From NCBI GenBank assembly GCA_046260155.1, contig JBJYXV010000007.1, positions 1-64,000 of the forward strand: a stretch of 64,000 nucleotides of DNA, in the 5' to 3' direction. Below the pieces are notes generated by a model that made no database searches, was not told where the DNA came from, and was given only the letters and a program-made list of their open reading frames with translations. Of this stretch, positions 51,209-60,813 are shown in pieces; positions within the stretch are counted from its first letter, which is position 1, and every line of letters starts with the position of its first letter. The stretch comes from PFL25 sp046260155. GTDB lineage: Bacteria > Chloroflexota > Anaerolineae > Anaerolineales > UBA4823. The translations under genes were made by a program, and so were the position numbers.

Positions 51209-52966
51209 ATGCCAGAGATCCTTACTGCTCCTAGCATCAATTTACTAAGAAACCAGATTGATTTTACCCGTGTCCCATTCAGTGACCGCGGTTCCCGGTT
51301 GCTCGTCTTTCTTAATCCCGAAATGAGCAATATCTATATTCGCCTTGCGGAGCGGTTAGCTACGCTAGAGGCAGATATCGAAGCATACACTCGCAGAGCA
51401 CCTTTTATCTACGACTTGTCACTCATTGATGCCAACGGTGAGCAGCTAGAATTTGAAACCACCACCTATCCGCATACGATCTTTTTTAATACAGAGATAG
51501 GGGATTTTGGCCTGGCTTATCTTGATGATCAGACTTTGGCCTTCGGCTTACCACCGGGTATATCAGCAGGAATAAAATTTCATGTTTCTCCCCAATTCTG
51601 GAAAACGAAAGCCCAGGGAGGTGAATTCAAATCTATCCGCAATTTATCATACGATACCAATGGCGAAGTAATTGAAAACCTGATCTTACCAGAACGGGGT
51701 GGTTACACCGTAATTATTATCGTTCAATCAAGCGAGGACAGCACAATTACCTTGAATATCGGGGCCAAGAGTTCAGGTCTGATTGAAGTACCACCTTTCT
51801 CCGCTATTGCAAACTCGGCGGAAAACCGTTGGAAATCCTGGTTCGAGAAATTACCTCCTGTAGCGGATAAGTATGTACGCACCTACACCTATGCCTGGTG
51901 GGTAATGGCGAACAACCTCGTCCAACCAAAAGGCAGCATTGTATACGAAGCCATGATGCCATCTAAAGTTAATTATGTCGGATTGTGGTTGTGGGACAGC
52001 GCCATGCATGCTTTGGCATATCGTCACATCGATCCAGAGCTGGCGCGCAATCAAATTCGAGCCATATTAGAATATCAACTGCCTGATGGCATGCTGCCAG
52101 ATGCCGTTTACGATGAAGGCGTGGTATCTGAGATCGACCATCCCATTTATGCAGAAGTTACAAAACCACCCATTCTTGCCTGGGCGGCTTTAAAGCTCCA
52201 TGAAACTGAACCAGACCTGAAATTTCTGAATGACATCTATGTACCCCTGGTGCGCTGGAATGCCTGGTGGTTCAGTATGAACGATGACGATGTCGATGGA
52301 CTCGTTCAATATAATCATCCCTATTCATCCGGCTTGGATGATAGTCCGTTATGGGATTTTGGTATGCCGGTTGAATCCCCGGATTTGAACACCTATCTTT
52401 GTATCCAAATGGGTTCGCTGGCAATGATGGCAGAATTTCTCGGAATGGATTCCGAGGCAAAAATGTGGCGCCGCAGAGCAGCCGCGATTGTTCAGCGCAT
52501 GATCCAGGATTTTTGGGATGAGCAAAGCGGCGTTTTTCGTGCCATGCGTGGGAATGAAAGCATCCCGGTCATCACTCCCTTCAATCTTTATCCAATCTGG
52601 ACCGGTCAGTTACCCGATCATATTCGGGCTCGCTTGATCGCACATCTCACCAATCCCGACGAATTCTGGGGAGAGAACATGCTTCCCACTGTTGCCCGCA
52701 ATGACCCTCATTATGATCCATGCACAATGTGGCGCGGACCAATCTGGGTGAACATCAATTACTTCCTTATTGAAGCACTGCGCCTGGTTGGTGAGGATCA
52801 GCTCGCAGATGAACTCACCCAAAAGACTCTGGACCTCATCATGCGCTACCAGGGCATCTATGAATATTATCACGCGGATGGTGAAGAACCACCCCCGAAA
52901 GCCGCCGAGGCGTTTGGCTGGACCGCGGCTGTTTTCATCGACCTGGCAATTTCGACCAGCTCTTAA
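51209..52966 (+). CDS. GH63-like (MGH1-type) glycoside hydrolase
   Basis: A 585-residue protein. The first ~200 residues are beta-rich; the rest is an (alpha/alpha)6 barrel. The catalytic-region style of GH63/mannosylglycerate and glucosylglycerate hydrolases is seen in GLWLWDSAMHALAYRHID (about 255-272) and RNQIRAILEYQLPDGMLPDA. MWRGPIWVNINYFLIEAL (about 511-528) is the second family segment. It likely cleaves an alpha-glucosyl or mannosyl compatible solute or a related disaccharide; trehalase or glycogen-type activity is less likely. It leads a run of four genes that make such compounds, 46 bases ahead of the synthase. Confidence 0.78.
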   Translation: MPEILTAPSINLLRNQIDFTRVPFSDRGSRLLVFLNPEMSNIYIRLAERLATLEADIEAYTRRAPFIYDLSLIDANGEQLEFETTTYPHTIFFNTEIGDFGLAYLDDQTLAFGLPPGISAGIKFHVSPQFWKTKAQGGEFKSIRNLSYDTNGEVIENLILPERGGYTVIIIVQSSEDSTITLNIGAKSSGLIEVPPFSAIANSAENRWKSWFEKLPPVADKYVRTYTYAWWVMANNLVQPKGSIVYEAMMPSKVNYVGLWLWDSAMHALAYRHIDPELARNQIRAILEYQLPDGMLPDAVYDEGVVSEIDHPIYAEVTKPPILAWAALKLHETEPDLKFLNDIYVPLVRWNAWWFSMNDDDVDGLVQYNHPYSSGLDDSPLWDFGMPVESPDLNTYLCIQMGSLAMMAEFLGMDSEAKMWRRRAAAIVQRMIQDFWDEQSGVFRAMRGNESIPVITPFNLYPIWTGQLPDHIRARLIAHLTNPDEFWGENMLPTVARNDPHYDPCTMWRGPIWVNINYFLIEALRLVGEDQLADELTQKTLDLIMRYQGIYEYYHADGEEPPPKAAEAFGWTAAVFIDLAISTSS

Positions 52967-53012
52967 ATTTAAAGTATCCCTGCATGAACTTGTTCGGAGA
53001 TAGGAGACTGCA

Positions 53013-54500
53013 GTGAATGGAAGCCTGCTGGAAGATTCGACCCACCGGCGGTCAGTAATCATCGCCTCAAATCGAGGTCCAGTAACCTTTCAAAAAGGAC
53101 CTGATGGGAAATTAACTTTTCAACGCGGAAGTGGTGGCCTGGTTACTGCACTCACTGGGCTTATCCGTGATGTTGATGCCACCTGGATTTCCTATGCCAT
53201 TTCCGAAGCGGACATTGAGTGGGGCGAAGGTCAAATTCCGCTGACTGACAATGAGGATTTTATCTCCCTGAAGTTCCTGTCCAGCGATGCTAGCGCCTAT
53301 GAGGGTTACTACAACAAGATAGCGAATCCCCTATTGTGGTTTCTCCAGCACTCGATGTGGAATGTGCCTTACGCACCAGTGATCGATCGAGATACCTGGA
53401 AAGCCTGGGATGAGGGGTATGTCACCATAAATAAGTTGTTTGCCGAGGCGATCACCGAACAATTAGAGATTACTCCGAAACCAGTATTGGTAATGCTGCA
53501 GGATTATCACCTCTATCTGGTAGCCAATTTTCTACGTACAAAAATACCCCCTCGACTTCGACCGACCATCACGCATTTTACTCATATTCCTTGGCCTGGA
53601 CCAGAATATTGGGGTGTCCTGCCTCCTACAATGCGCCAGGCGATCCTCGAAGGTTTATCTGCTGCAGATCTGCTCGGTTTTCAAACCAATGCTGATGCGC
53701 TGAATTTTTTGAGGACCTGCCAGACTTATCTGCCACGTGCGAGTGTGAAATACAAGCCACAGCGAGTTTGGTATCACAATCACGCCACTTATGCACACAG
53801 CTTTCCGATCTCAATTGATGTTCAATCTTTAATAAAATCAGCTGACAGCCAGGAAGTCCAGAATTATCAACCCGAGATATCAGACATGATAAGTGGATGC
53901 CAGTTGGTCCTGCGCATTGACCGTATCGAACCAAGCAAGAATATCGTGCGCGGTTTCCAGGCATTTCAAGAGATGCTCGATCTATACCCGCAGCACCGCG
54001 GAAAAGTATCCTTCCTGGCTTTGTTGGTGCCCTCCCGAATGGATGTTGAGGAATATTCATCCTACTTGGATGCACTCATGGCTGCAGCCGGTCATGTAAA
54101 TGCCTTATACGGTACTCACCAGTGGGAGCCTATCCGTGTGCTGGTTGGAGAAAACTATTCCAGGGCGATTGCAGCGTTGAAATATTACGATGTACTGCTG
54201 GTTAATTCGATCGCTGACGGGATGAACCTGGTTGCAAAGGAAGGTCCCATCGTGAACCAGCGTGATGGTGTGCTGATTCTCTCAGAGCGCACGGGGGCTC
54301 AGGAACAATTACAATCTGGGGCGATCGTCATCTCCCCCTGTGATGTCTATGCTACCGCTGAAGCAATTCACCAGGCATTGGTCATGGACCCTGACCAGAG
54401 ACATGAACTAGCCTCTCGTCTGCACTGGTTAATTGGGCGAGAGGACATCCGGGATTGGTTCAACAAACAGTTGGAGGTCGTTGATAACCTCAACCTGTAG
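53013..54500 (+). CDS. otsA: GT20 family synthase (trehalose-6-phosphate or glucosylglycerol-phosphate type)
   Basis: A 495-residue glycosyltransferase. It starts with GTG at 53013 behind GGAGACTGCA. The family-20 landmarks appear: ASNRGPV near the start, SGGLVTAL, DYHLYLVANFLR (about 168-179), THIPWPGPEYW (about 196-206), and the nucleotide-sugar site RIDRIEPSKN (about 309-318). VNSIADGMNLVAKE and LSERTGAQEQL near the C-terminus follow. R and K of the phosphate site are in place. Acceptor choice, glucose-6-phosphate or glycerol-3-phosphate, cannot be read from the sequence; the phosphatase downstream favours a phosphorylated product such as trehalose-6-phosphate. Confidence 0.82.
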   Translation: MNGSLLEDSTHRRSVIIASNRGPVTFQKGPDGKLTFQRGSGGLVTALTGLIRDVDATWISYAISEADIEWGEGQIPLTDNEDFISLKFLSSDASAYEGYYNKIANPLLWFLQHSMWNVPYAPVIDRDTWKAWDEGYVTINKLFAEAITEQLEITPKPVLVMLQDYHLYLVANFLRTKIPPRLRPTITHFTHIPWPGPEYWGVLPPTMRQAILEGLSAADLLGFQTNADALNFLRTCQTYLPRASVKYKPQRVWYHNHATYAHSFPISIDVQSLIKSADSQEVQNYQPEISDMISGCQLVLRIDRIEPSKNIVRGFQAFQEMLDLYPQHRGKVSFLALLVPSRMDVEEYSSYLDALMAAAGHVNALYGTHQWEPIRVLVGENYSRAIAALKYYDVLLVNSIADGMNLVAKEGPIVNQRDGVLILSERTGAQEQLQSGAIVISPCDVYATAEAIHQALVMDPDQRHELASRLHWLIGREDIRDWFNKQLEVVDNLNL

Positions 54501-54507
54501 AGATTCG

Positions 54508-55767
54508 ATGAAAAACCAAAAAATAGGCGTGCTCCATTATTCCGCACCACCTGTCATCGGGGGGGTTGAGGCGGTCATGAAAGCACATTTGAACGAATTC
54601 AACCGGGCAGGTTATTCTTGCACAGTGATTGCTGGACGCGGCAATGCGGATGCCCTGCCAGCGAACACGAACTTTGTTGAGTTCCCGCAAATTGATTCCC
54701 AGCATCCGGAGATCATTCAAATCAATCAAGATCTGGAAAACGGGAAGGTTCCCCCCAGCTTCGAACCATTGAAAACACAATTAGTGGAGCGCCTTGACCC
54801 TATTCTGCGCGACTTAGATCACCTGATCATCCATAACGTATTCACCAAGCATTTTAATTTACCGTTGACCGGGGCTTTACACGATTTATTGGACCAAAAT
54901 GCAACTCTGAAGAGAATCGCCTGGTGCCATGATTTCACCTGGACCAGCCCGAGTTCAAGTTCCAAGGTATTTCCCGGCTATCCCTGGGACCTGCTGCGAA
55001 CGATGCGAACTGACTGCACCTATGTCGCGGTATCCCGGGAAAGACAGCAAACTCTTGCAGGACTATTTGATTGTCCGCTGGAGGAAATTGAATTAATCTA
55101 TAACGGGGTCGATCCAATCCGGACGCTCGGTCTATCAGAGCAGGGTATGCGCTTGGCGGACGAGCTTAGTTTGATGAAAAGCGATATCAATCTCTTGATG
55201 CCGGTCCGGGTCACCCGGGCAAAGAACATCGAATTTGCTTTGCATGTCGTGGCAGCGCTCAAAGATATGGGCATAAAGCCAATGCTCCTGGTGACTGGCC
55301 CGCCGGATCCGCACGAAATTAGAAGCATGGAATATTACCAGACCCTGAAGAACCTCCGCACCAAGCTGGGCGTAAATGATCAAATGCGTTTTGTTTTCGA
55401 GTCTGGTCCCGATAGGGATCAGCCCTTCATGATTGATGAGCAAGTTGTAGGCGATCTTTACCGGATCAGTGATGTGATGTTCATGCCCAGTCACCGGGAA
55501 GGGTTTGGGATGCCCGTGCTGGAAGCAGGCCTGGTCGGCATACCTGTTCTGAGCCGCGAGGTCCCAGCAGCAACAGAACTGGCCGAGAAGGAATCGCTGA
55601 TATTCAGCGAAGATTCAGATGCCAGCTTTGTGGCTGCCGAATTGGTAAACATGCTGGAGAGATCACCAGTAGCTAGATTACGCCAGCGGGTGCGTAAGCA
55701 ATATACCTGGCAGGCAATTTTTGAAGATCGCATCCAGCCTCTGTTGCAAGCGGAGAAAGAATTTTGA
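54508..55767 (+). CDS. GT4 family glycosyltransferase
   Basis: A 419-residue GT-B enzyme. The N-terminal acceptor domain opens KIGVLHYSAPPVIGGVEAVM (about 4-23). The nucleotide-sugar domain has IYNGVDPIRTLG (about 197), LMPVRVTRAKNIEFALHV (about 229-246), and the EX7E motif in SHREGFGMPVLEAGLVG (about 328-344). The sequence MFMPSHREGFG is typical of family GT4. The donor and acceptor are unknown; it may make a second solute or extend the first. It begins seven bases after the GT20 gene and overlaps the phosphatase by four bases. Confidence 0.85.
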   Translation: MKNQKIGVLHYSAPPVIGGVEAVMKAHLNEFNRAGYSCTVIAGRGNADALPANTNFVEFPQIDSQHPEIIQINQDLENGKVPPSFEPLKTQLVERLDPILRDLDHLIIHNVFTKHFNLPLTGALHDLLDQNATLKRIAWCHDFTWTSPSSSSKVFPGYPWDLLRTMRTDCTYVAVSRERQQTLAGLFDCPLEEIELIYNGVDPIRTLGLSEQGMRLADELSLMKSDINLLMPVRVTRAKNIEFALHVVAALKDMGIKPMLLVTGPPDPHEIRSMEYYQTLKNLRTKLGVNDQMRFVFESGPDRDQPFMIDEQVVGDLYRISDVMFMPSHREGFGMPVLEAGLVGIPVLSREVPAATELAEKESLIFSEDSDASFVAAELVNMLERSPVARLRQRVRKQYTWQAIFEDRIQPLLQAEKEF

Positions 55768-56537
55768 TCAGGTCCTCAACCATCACCCTGGACGAGATTC
55801 GCAATGCTGAAAATTTGCGTCTCTTTCTGGATTACGATGGAACCCTGGCAGATTTCGCGCCAACCCCGGACGAGATTTTTCCGGACCAGCAGTTGATCGA
55901 TCTGCTCAAGAAATTGAGCGCCCATCCTGGCATCCAGCTCGCGGTGATCAGCGGAAGAAGATTGGATCATATCCGCAAATTAATTCCCCTGCAGGGAATC
56001 CTGTTAGCTGGCACTTACGGGATCGAAATACTCGAACCATCCGGAAAGCCGATCCACCGGGTGAGCTTTGCGTCCATACGCCCGACCCTGGAAGATATAA
56101 AACCAAGGTGGCTCGAACTGGTCCGTACTCACCCGGAGATTTATCTGGAGGATAAAGGTTGGGCATTAGCCCTGCATGCAAAATATCTGGATAGCGATAA
56201 TGCCGTTAAAGTATTAGAACAAGCCAGGAAATTTACCATGGCGGACGATTTTCCCACGGAGTTATTCCGCGTTTTGGGAGGCCATAAATTCCTGGAGGTC
56301 GCCCCCCGCCTGGCCAACAAAGGTTCCACGATGCGATTTTTACTCAACAGGTCCCCGCTCAACGGGTTTCTGCCCATATACATTGGTGATGACGATAAAG
56401 ATGAAGAAGCTTTTAAAGTGATTATCGAGAATTCTGGAGTGGCGATCAAAGTCGGCCTTCAATCCCAGGCTACCATAGCGCAGTTGAGGCTGGAATCCCC
56501 GCAAGCTGTGCGCAAATTTCTGGCATCTCTGCTCTAA
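55764..56537 (+). CDS. otsB: Trehalose-phosphatase (OtsB type)
   Basis: A 257-residue HAD phosphatase with TTG start at 55764, inside the end of the GT4 gene. Motif I is LFLDYDGTLADFAPTPDE (about 18-35), motif II is AVISGRRLDHI (about 61-71) and motif IV is YIGDDDKDEEAF (about 209-220). These match OtsB (GDDrTDEdaF). It should dephosphorylate the product of the GT20 gene. The gene order hydrolase-GT20-GT4-phosphatase makes one transcript likely. Confidence 0.88.
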   Translation: MIRSSTITLDEIRNAENLRLFLDYDGTLADFAPTPDEIFPDQQLIDLLKKLSAHPGIQLAVISGRRLDHIRKLIPLQGILLAGTYGIEILEPSGKPIHRVSFASIRPTLEDIKPRWLELVRTHPEIYLEDKGWALALHAKYLDSDNAVKVLEQARKFTMADDFPTELFRVLGGHKFLEVAPRLANKGSTMRFLLNRSPLNGFLPIYIGDDDKDEEAFKVIIENSGVAIKVGLQSQATIAQLRLESPQAVRKFLASLL

Positions 56538-56637
56538 CCAGCAGGATGGCTGCGGGGTGATCGAACAGGGGAATGTGGCTCAACTGAATAAAAAAATGGG
56601 TAGATTTCAGATTCTATTCCTTGTTTAGAATAACTCC

Positions 56638-56669
56638 CCCGCAAATCCGATCCTGGAGGTAATTGCGGG
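56638..56669. terminator. Stem-loop between convergent otsB and dpp genes
   Basis: CCCGCAA (56638-56644) pairs with TTGCGGG (56663-56669), with an 18-base loop and no T run on either side. It lies at the junction of two convergent operons. A shorter ATTCTA/TAGAAT hairpin lies just upstream. Confidence 0.3.
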
Positions 56670-56673
56670 TATG

Positions 56674-57684
56674 CTAAACCCTGTTGCTGGCTGAGACCGG
56701 TGCATCATGCAACCAACAATGCACTGAATGACCTTCGCCAAGATCAAAGTTTATTGGATCATCCTGGAGGCAGCGCTCGAAGGCAGATGGGCAACGGGGG
56801 TGGAAGCGACAACCGGGTGGTAAATTTACCGGGTTAGGTGGATCTCCACTTAGTATGATCCTCTCCCGTCTCTGGCGCGGGTTGGGCACCGGAATGACAG
56901 ATAGCAGTGCTTTCGTATAAGGATGAGCTGGATTGTTTAAGACTTCCAGGGTTGGACCAATTTCAACAATTCTTCCGAGGTACATCACAGCCACCCGATC
57001 TGTAAAGTAGGCTGCTGTGGCTAAATCGTGGGTGATAAAAAGGACTGAAATACCGCGGGTATTACGCAAATCCGCTAAAAGGTTGAGGATCTCGGCTCGG
57101 ATGCTTACATCTAGCATTGAGACAGGTTCATCCGCCAGTAATATGGTGGGCTCTAAGACCAGTGCTCCTGCGATCACCACTCGCTGCCGCTGACCTCCGG
57201 ATAGCTCGTGAGGAAAGCGATTTTTATAAATTTCGGGGGGTTTTAAACCGGCATCCTCCAAAGCATGGTTGACACGGGAAGCAACTTCCCTTTTGTCACC
57301 CCCCAAACCGTGCACCTTTAGTGGTTCGGTCACGATATCCCCAATCGTCATCAAGGGGTTAAGAGATTCATACGGATCTTGAAACACCATCTGGATGTGC
57401 CGCCGCAGCTCTTTCATAGGTTGCCCCTTGAGATGGGTTATATCCTCTCCTTCGAAATAAATACTCCCTCCAGTAGCAGTTTCCAAGCCCAGCAGGGTCA
57501 GGGCTAAGGTAGATTTTCCACACCCACTTTCACCGACCAAACCTAATACTTCTGTTTGCCCTAATTCAAATGAAACATCATCCACTGCATGGACGTAAGT
57601 ATACGTTCTGTGGACGATGCCTTCACTGCTGAAGGGGAAGAGTTTGCGCAGGTTTTTTACCTGGAGAATTGGAGCAGCGCTCAT
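56674..57684 (-). CDS. dppF: Dipeptide/oligopeptide ABC transporter ATPase (DppF type)
   Basis: A 336-residue ATPase. Walker A is VGESGCGKSTLALTLL (about 51-66), signature LSGGQRQRVVIAGAL and Walker B TILLADEPVSMLD. The C-terminal oligopeptide domain ends with PPGCRFHPRCPSAFERC, the Cys cluster typical of the OppD/F group. The ATG at 57684 overlaps the stop of dppD by four bases (ATGA), which decides the start over an ATG seven codons upstream. It is the last gene of the five-gene operon. Confidence 0.92.
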   Translation of the reverse strand: MSAAPILQVKNLRKLFPFSSEGIVHRTYTYVHAVDDVSFELGQTEVLGLVGESGCGKSTLALTLLGLETATGGSIYFEGEDITHLKGQPMKELRRHIQMVFQDPYESLNPLMTIGDIVTEPLKVHGLGGDKREVASRVNHALEDAGLKPPEIYKNRFPHELSGGQRQRVVIAGALVLEPTILLADEPVSMLDVSIRAEILNLLADLRNTRGISVLFITHDLATAAYFTDRVAVMYLGRIVEIGPTLEVLNNPAHPYTKALLSVIPVPNPRQRRERIILSGDPPNPVNLPPGCRFHPRCPSAFERCLQDDPINFDLGEGHSVHCWLHDAPVSASNRV

Positions 57685-58709
57685 GAAGCACTCAAGAGGT
57701 GGCATCCAGCCTGATGAAATGGACCCAGCTGGTACAGCGCGGGTTGCTCAATATTACATCGTTCGAATACCTGGGGGCAGCGCGGCGCAAATCTACACCC
57801 AGGTGGTAGTGCATTCAATTGCGGTGGGTATCCTGGGATCGCAATCAATCGGTCTTTAGGTCTGGACAGATCGGGGAATGCCTTTAACAACTGTTGTGTA
57901 TAAGGATGTCGTGGATCGTTGTAAATGCTGTCTACGTCAGCATACTCCGCGCTAACCCCACCGTACATTACAAGCACAGTATCACAGATTTCAGCAACTA
58001 CACCCAGATCATGGGTGACCAGGATTACAGATAATCCCAATTTATGGCGAAGATTATCCAGCAGCTCTAGAATTTGGGCCTGGACCATCACATCTAAGGC
58101 AGTTGTGGGTTCATCCGCGATGACAATTTGGGGGTTGCAGGCTAATGCCATAGCGATCATCGCCCGTTGGCGCATCCCCCCAGAATATTGGTGAGGGTAT
58201 TGGTCTTTGCGATTAGCACCGATGCCAACCATCTCAAGCAATTCATCGATACGTTCAGCGAGAGATTGCTTGCTGGTCCTGGGGAAGTGAACAACGATTG
58301 CTTCCTTTATTTGATCACCAATGGTTCGTACCGGATTCAATGCGTTCATCGCCCCCTGAAAAATAATCGAAATATTTTTCCACCGAATGTCGTTCATACC
58401 GGCTTCGGTCAAATCCAACAAGTCGCGCTCAAAAAAATCGATCTTACCTGATACAATGCGGCCCGCAGCAGGTAACAGGCGCAAGATGCTGAGCATGAGG
58501 GTTGTCTTTCCGCAACCGCTTTCACCCACCAGACCCAGCATCTCTCCTTCCCTGAGCATGAAGCTTAGATCCATCACCGCATGGGCAGGTGTCTGCCTCT
58601 CTGAGACAAAGTCAACTGAAACATGCTGTACATCTAGTATCACTGGTGCTGATCTCAAATTCATGGCAGGGTGCAAATTGCGAGATTCAATGGATTTCAT
58701 CTCTGTCAT
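57681..58709 (-). CDS. dppD: Dipeptide/oligopeptide ABC transporter ATPase (DppD type)
   Basis: A 342-residue ATPase. Walker A is VGESGCGKTTLMLSIL, signature YSGGMRQRAMIAMAL and Walker B QIVIADEPTTALD. It ends with PPGCRFAPRCPQVFERC, as for its partner. Both ATP-binding subunits have intact catalytic residues. The start overlaps the stop of the permease gene by four bases. Confidence 0.92.
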   Translation of the reverse strand: MTEMKSIESRNLHPAMNLRSAPVILDVQHVSVDFVSERQTPAHAVMDLSFMLREGEMLGLVGESGCGKTTLMLSILRLLPAAGRIVSGKIDFFERDLLDLTEAGMNDIRWKNISIIFQGAMNALNPVRTIGDQIKEAIVVHFPRTSKQSLAERIDELLEMVGIGANRKDQYPHQYSGGMRQRAMIAMALACNPQIVIADEPTTALDVMVQAQILELLDNLRHKLGLSVILVTHDLGVVAEICDTVLVMYGGVSAEYADVDSIYNDPRHPYTQQLLKAFPDLSRPKDRLIAIPGYPPQLNALPPGCRFAPRCPQVFERCNIEQPALYQLGPFHQAGCHLLSAS

Positions 58710-59662
58710 GTTAGTTCAACAATTTCTCCAGGTGTCATCCGGCTATCTTCGCGAGCAACCATCTCTTCTCCAACAGCTAAGTGGTGGGTTTCAAGGCGAG
58801 GATTGAGGATTTGTTCCAACCCATGCCCGAACAGGGTGCATCCGAGTACCACCCACACAATTCCAAATCCAGGGGGGACTAAAGCCCACCAAGCTCCTGC
58901 GCTCATGGCCCCCCGGGTGAAAGCAAAATTAAGCATCTGCCCCCAGCTCAGAGTCGTAGGATCAGATAAACCCAGAAAACTTAGTGTACTCTCGTTGAGG
59001 ATTGCGAGCGAGATGACAAGGACGGTATTCGCAACCATCAAAGGCAGCACGAGTGGCAGCAGATGGCGGCGGATAATGTAAAACTGGCCCGCGCCAATTG
59101 CCTTAGCACGCAGGACAAATTTGCGTTCTTTAACCGAAAGAGTTTGGGAGCGCACCAAACGCGCGGTTCCGGTCCAACCGAGGATGCCAATCACGAATAT
59201 GATATTCAGCAGGCTCGGTTTTGTTAGTGCGACCAAGACAACTGCCAGGGGCAGGTCAGGAATGACCAGCATGATATCTGTTAGGCGCATCAGGCCGTTC
59301 TCAACCCTGCCTCCAAGAAAACCAGCCATGATACCAATCGCACCGCCGATGAAGATTGAAATGAAGGAAGCGAAAAAACCAACGGTTAGCGATACTCGGG
59401 AGCCATAGATAAAATTCGATAACACATCCTTGGCTGCATCGTCAGTTCCCAACCAGTGCTCAGGGCTGGGTGGTGCATAAATATCATCGATCGTGACTTT
59501 GACGGGGGCATTAGGATCATATGGAGCAAGCCAAGGAGCCAACAATGCCATACCGATCGCCATCAGTACCATAATCAATCCAAAAACACCCATGCTGTTC
59601 TGCTTCAAATTCGCCCAGAACCCGCCAAATCCAGAGACAGTAATCTGTGATTGCATCGTCAT
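58706..59662 (-). CDS. dppC: Dipeptide/oligopeptide ABC transporter permease (DppC type)
   Basis: A 318-residue inner-membrane subunit. Six hydrophobic segments can be seen, the first near 23-48. The EAA loop, which contacts the ATPases, is in VLRAKAIGAGQFYIIRRHLL (about 183-202). It follows dppB with a four-base ATGA overlap, and precedes dppD with the same overlap. Confidence 0.92.
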   Translation of the reverse strand: MTMQSQITVSGFGGFWANLKQNSMGVFGLIMVLMAIGMALLAPWLAPYDPNAPVKVTIDDIYAPPSPEHWLGTDDAAKDVLSNFIYGSRVSLTVGFFASFISIFIGGAIGIMAGFLGGRVENGLMRLTDIMLVIPDLPLAVVLVALTKPSLLNIIFVIGILGWTGTARLVRSQTLSVKERKFVLRAKAIGAGQFYIIRRHLLPLVLPLMVANTVLVISLAILNESTLSFLGLSDPTTLSWGQMLNFAFTRGAMSAGAWWALVPPGFGIVWVVLGCTLFGHGLEQILNPRLETHHLAVGEEMVAREDSRMTPGEIVELT

Positions 59663-60687
59663 CCTGCTCTCACCCGCGGATCCAGGTATGAATATAGCAG
59701 GTCAGCTGCCAAATTGGCGAAAATTACGCTGATAGCAAGGATCAGAAAAGCTCCCTGCAACATGGGGTAATCCCGACGGCCAACAGCTTCAAAAAAAACC
59801 TGGCCTAATCCAGGCCAAGAGAATACAGTTTCAATCTGGATCGCACCCGCCACAGTAAAACCCAGGTTGAGAGCAATAATCGTGACCATTGGCAGCATCG
59901 AATTTCGCAGAGCGTGATCTTTTAATATTTGAATGGAATGCAGGCCCTTTGCTTTTGCTGTGAGAATAAAATCCTCTGAGAGCACATCGACCATTGTGCT
60001 GCGCATGATCAGCATATATTCGCCGATAAAGATGATCGTGAATGTGATCGTCGGCAAAATAAGATGCCTGGCAATATCCTTCCATTGTTCCCAGGTGGAT
60101 TCAAAGTGGGCGCCAGGAGTCATTTTCCCACCAATCGGTAAACCAAAATATCGGCTGCCAATAAACAGTAGAATAATTCCCAACCAGAAGGTTGGCAGGC
60201 TCCAGGCAACCAGGCTCGAAACCAGAGCCCCGTAATCGATCATGGTTCTTAATTTCCAGGCTGCAACGACACCCAGGGAGATCCCGATGACGATTGACAA
60301 AATCTGTCCAGCGCTTACCAGGAGAATGGTATTCCACAGGCGCTCACCCAAAATATCAACGACGGGCCGATTACTGTGATAGCTGATGCCCAGCTCCCCA
60401 CGCAGCAGATTGCTAACATAAATAAAGAATTGAGTCTCCAAGGGGTTAACCGCGCAATTACCTATTTTCAACGGGTTTAACGAGTCGAAACAATTGATCA
60501 CTGGCTTATCTAACCCGAAACGTGCGCGGATCGCTTCCTGGGCTTCCACAGTCAGGCGAGGATCTCGTAATCCAGCACGGGCTGGGTCACCGGGAAGAAC
60601 TCGAAACAGGAAAAAATTCAGCACGATCACGAAAATGATCGTCAGAAGCGCCCATGCGAACTTATTTAGGAGATAACGGTAGTTCAT
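59659..60687 (-). CDS. dppB: Dipeptide/oligopeptide ABC transporter permease (DppB type)
   Basis: A 342-residue inner-membrane subunit with six segments; the first is WALLTIIFVIVLNFFLF (about 11-27), followed by RVLPGDPAR. The EAA loop is ILTAKAKGLHSIQILKDHAL (about 232-251). The ATG at 60687 is preferred because it begins directly before the first helix, but an in-frame ATG at 60711 is possible; neither has a good Shine-Dalgarno. It has an unusual insertion with two Cys (CFDSLNPLKIGNCAVN) in the first outside loop. Confidence 0.9.
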   Translation of the reverse strand: MNYRYLLNKFAWALLTIIFVIVLNFFLFRVLPGDPARAGLRDPRLTVEAQEAIRARFGLDKPVINCFDSLNPLKIGNCAVNPLETQFFIYVSNLLRGELGISYHSNRPVVDILGERLWNTILLVSAGQILSIVIGISLGVVAAWKLRTMIDYGALVSSLVAWSLPTFWLGIILLFIGSRYFGLPIGGKMTPGAHFESTWEQWKDIARHLILPTITFTIIFIGEYMLIMRSTMVDVLSEDFILTAKAKGLHSIQILKDHALRNSMLPMVTIIALNLGFTVAGAIQIETVFSWPGLGQVFFEAVGRRDYPMLQGAFLILAISVIFANLAADLLYSYLDPRVRAG

Positions 60688-60716
60688 TAAGATCTTATCG
60701 CCAGAGATCATTTAGG

Positions 60717-60761
60717 AACAACCACCTGTGACAGAGAATAGTGTCCATCCAGGTGGTTGTT
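60717..60761. other. Intergenic hairpin between dppA and dppB
   Basis: AACAACCACCTG (60717-60728) pairs perfectly with CAGGTGGTTGTT (60750-60761), a 12-base stem. No T run follows on the minus strand. In ABC operons such a stem after the binding-protein gene often stabilises that part of the mRNA or partly stops transcription, so that more binding protein is made than permease. Confidence 0.75.
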
Positions 60762-60813
60762 TTCATAGAATATGGACGATGCTGGTTGATCAACCAGGAT
60801 TACTTCTTCGAAC

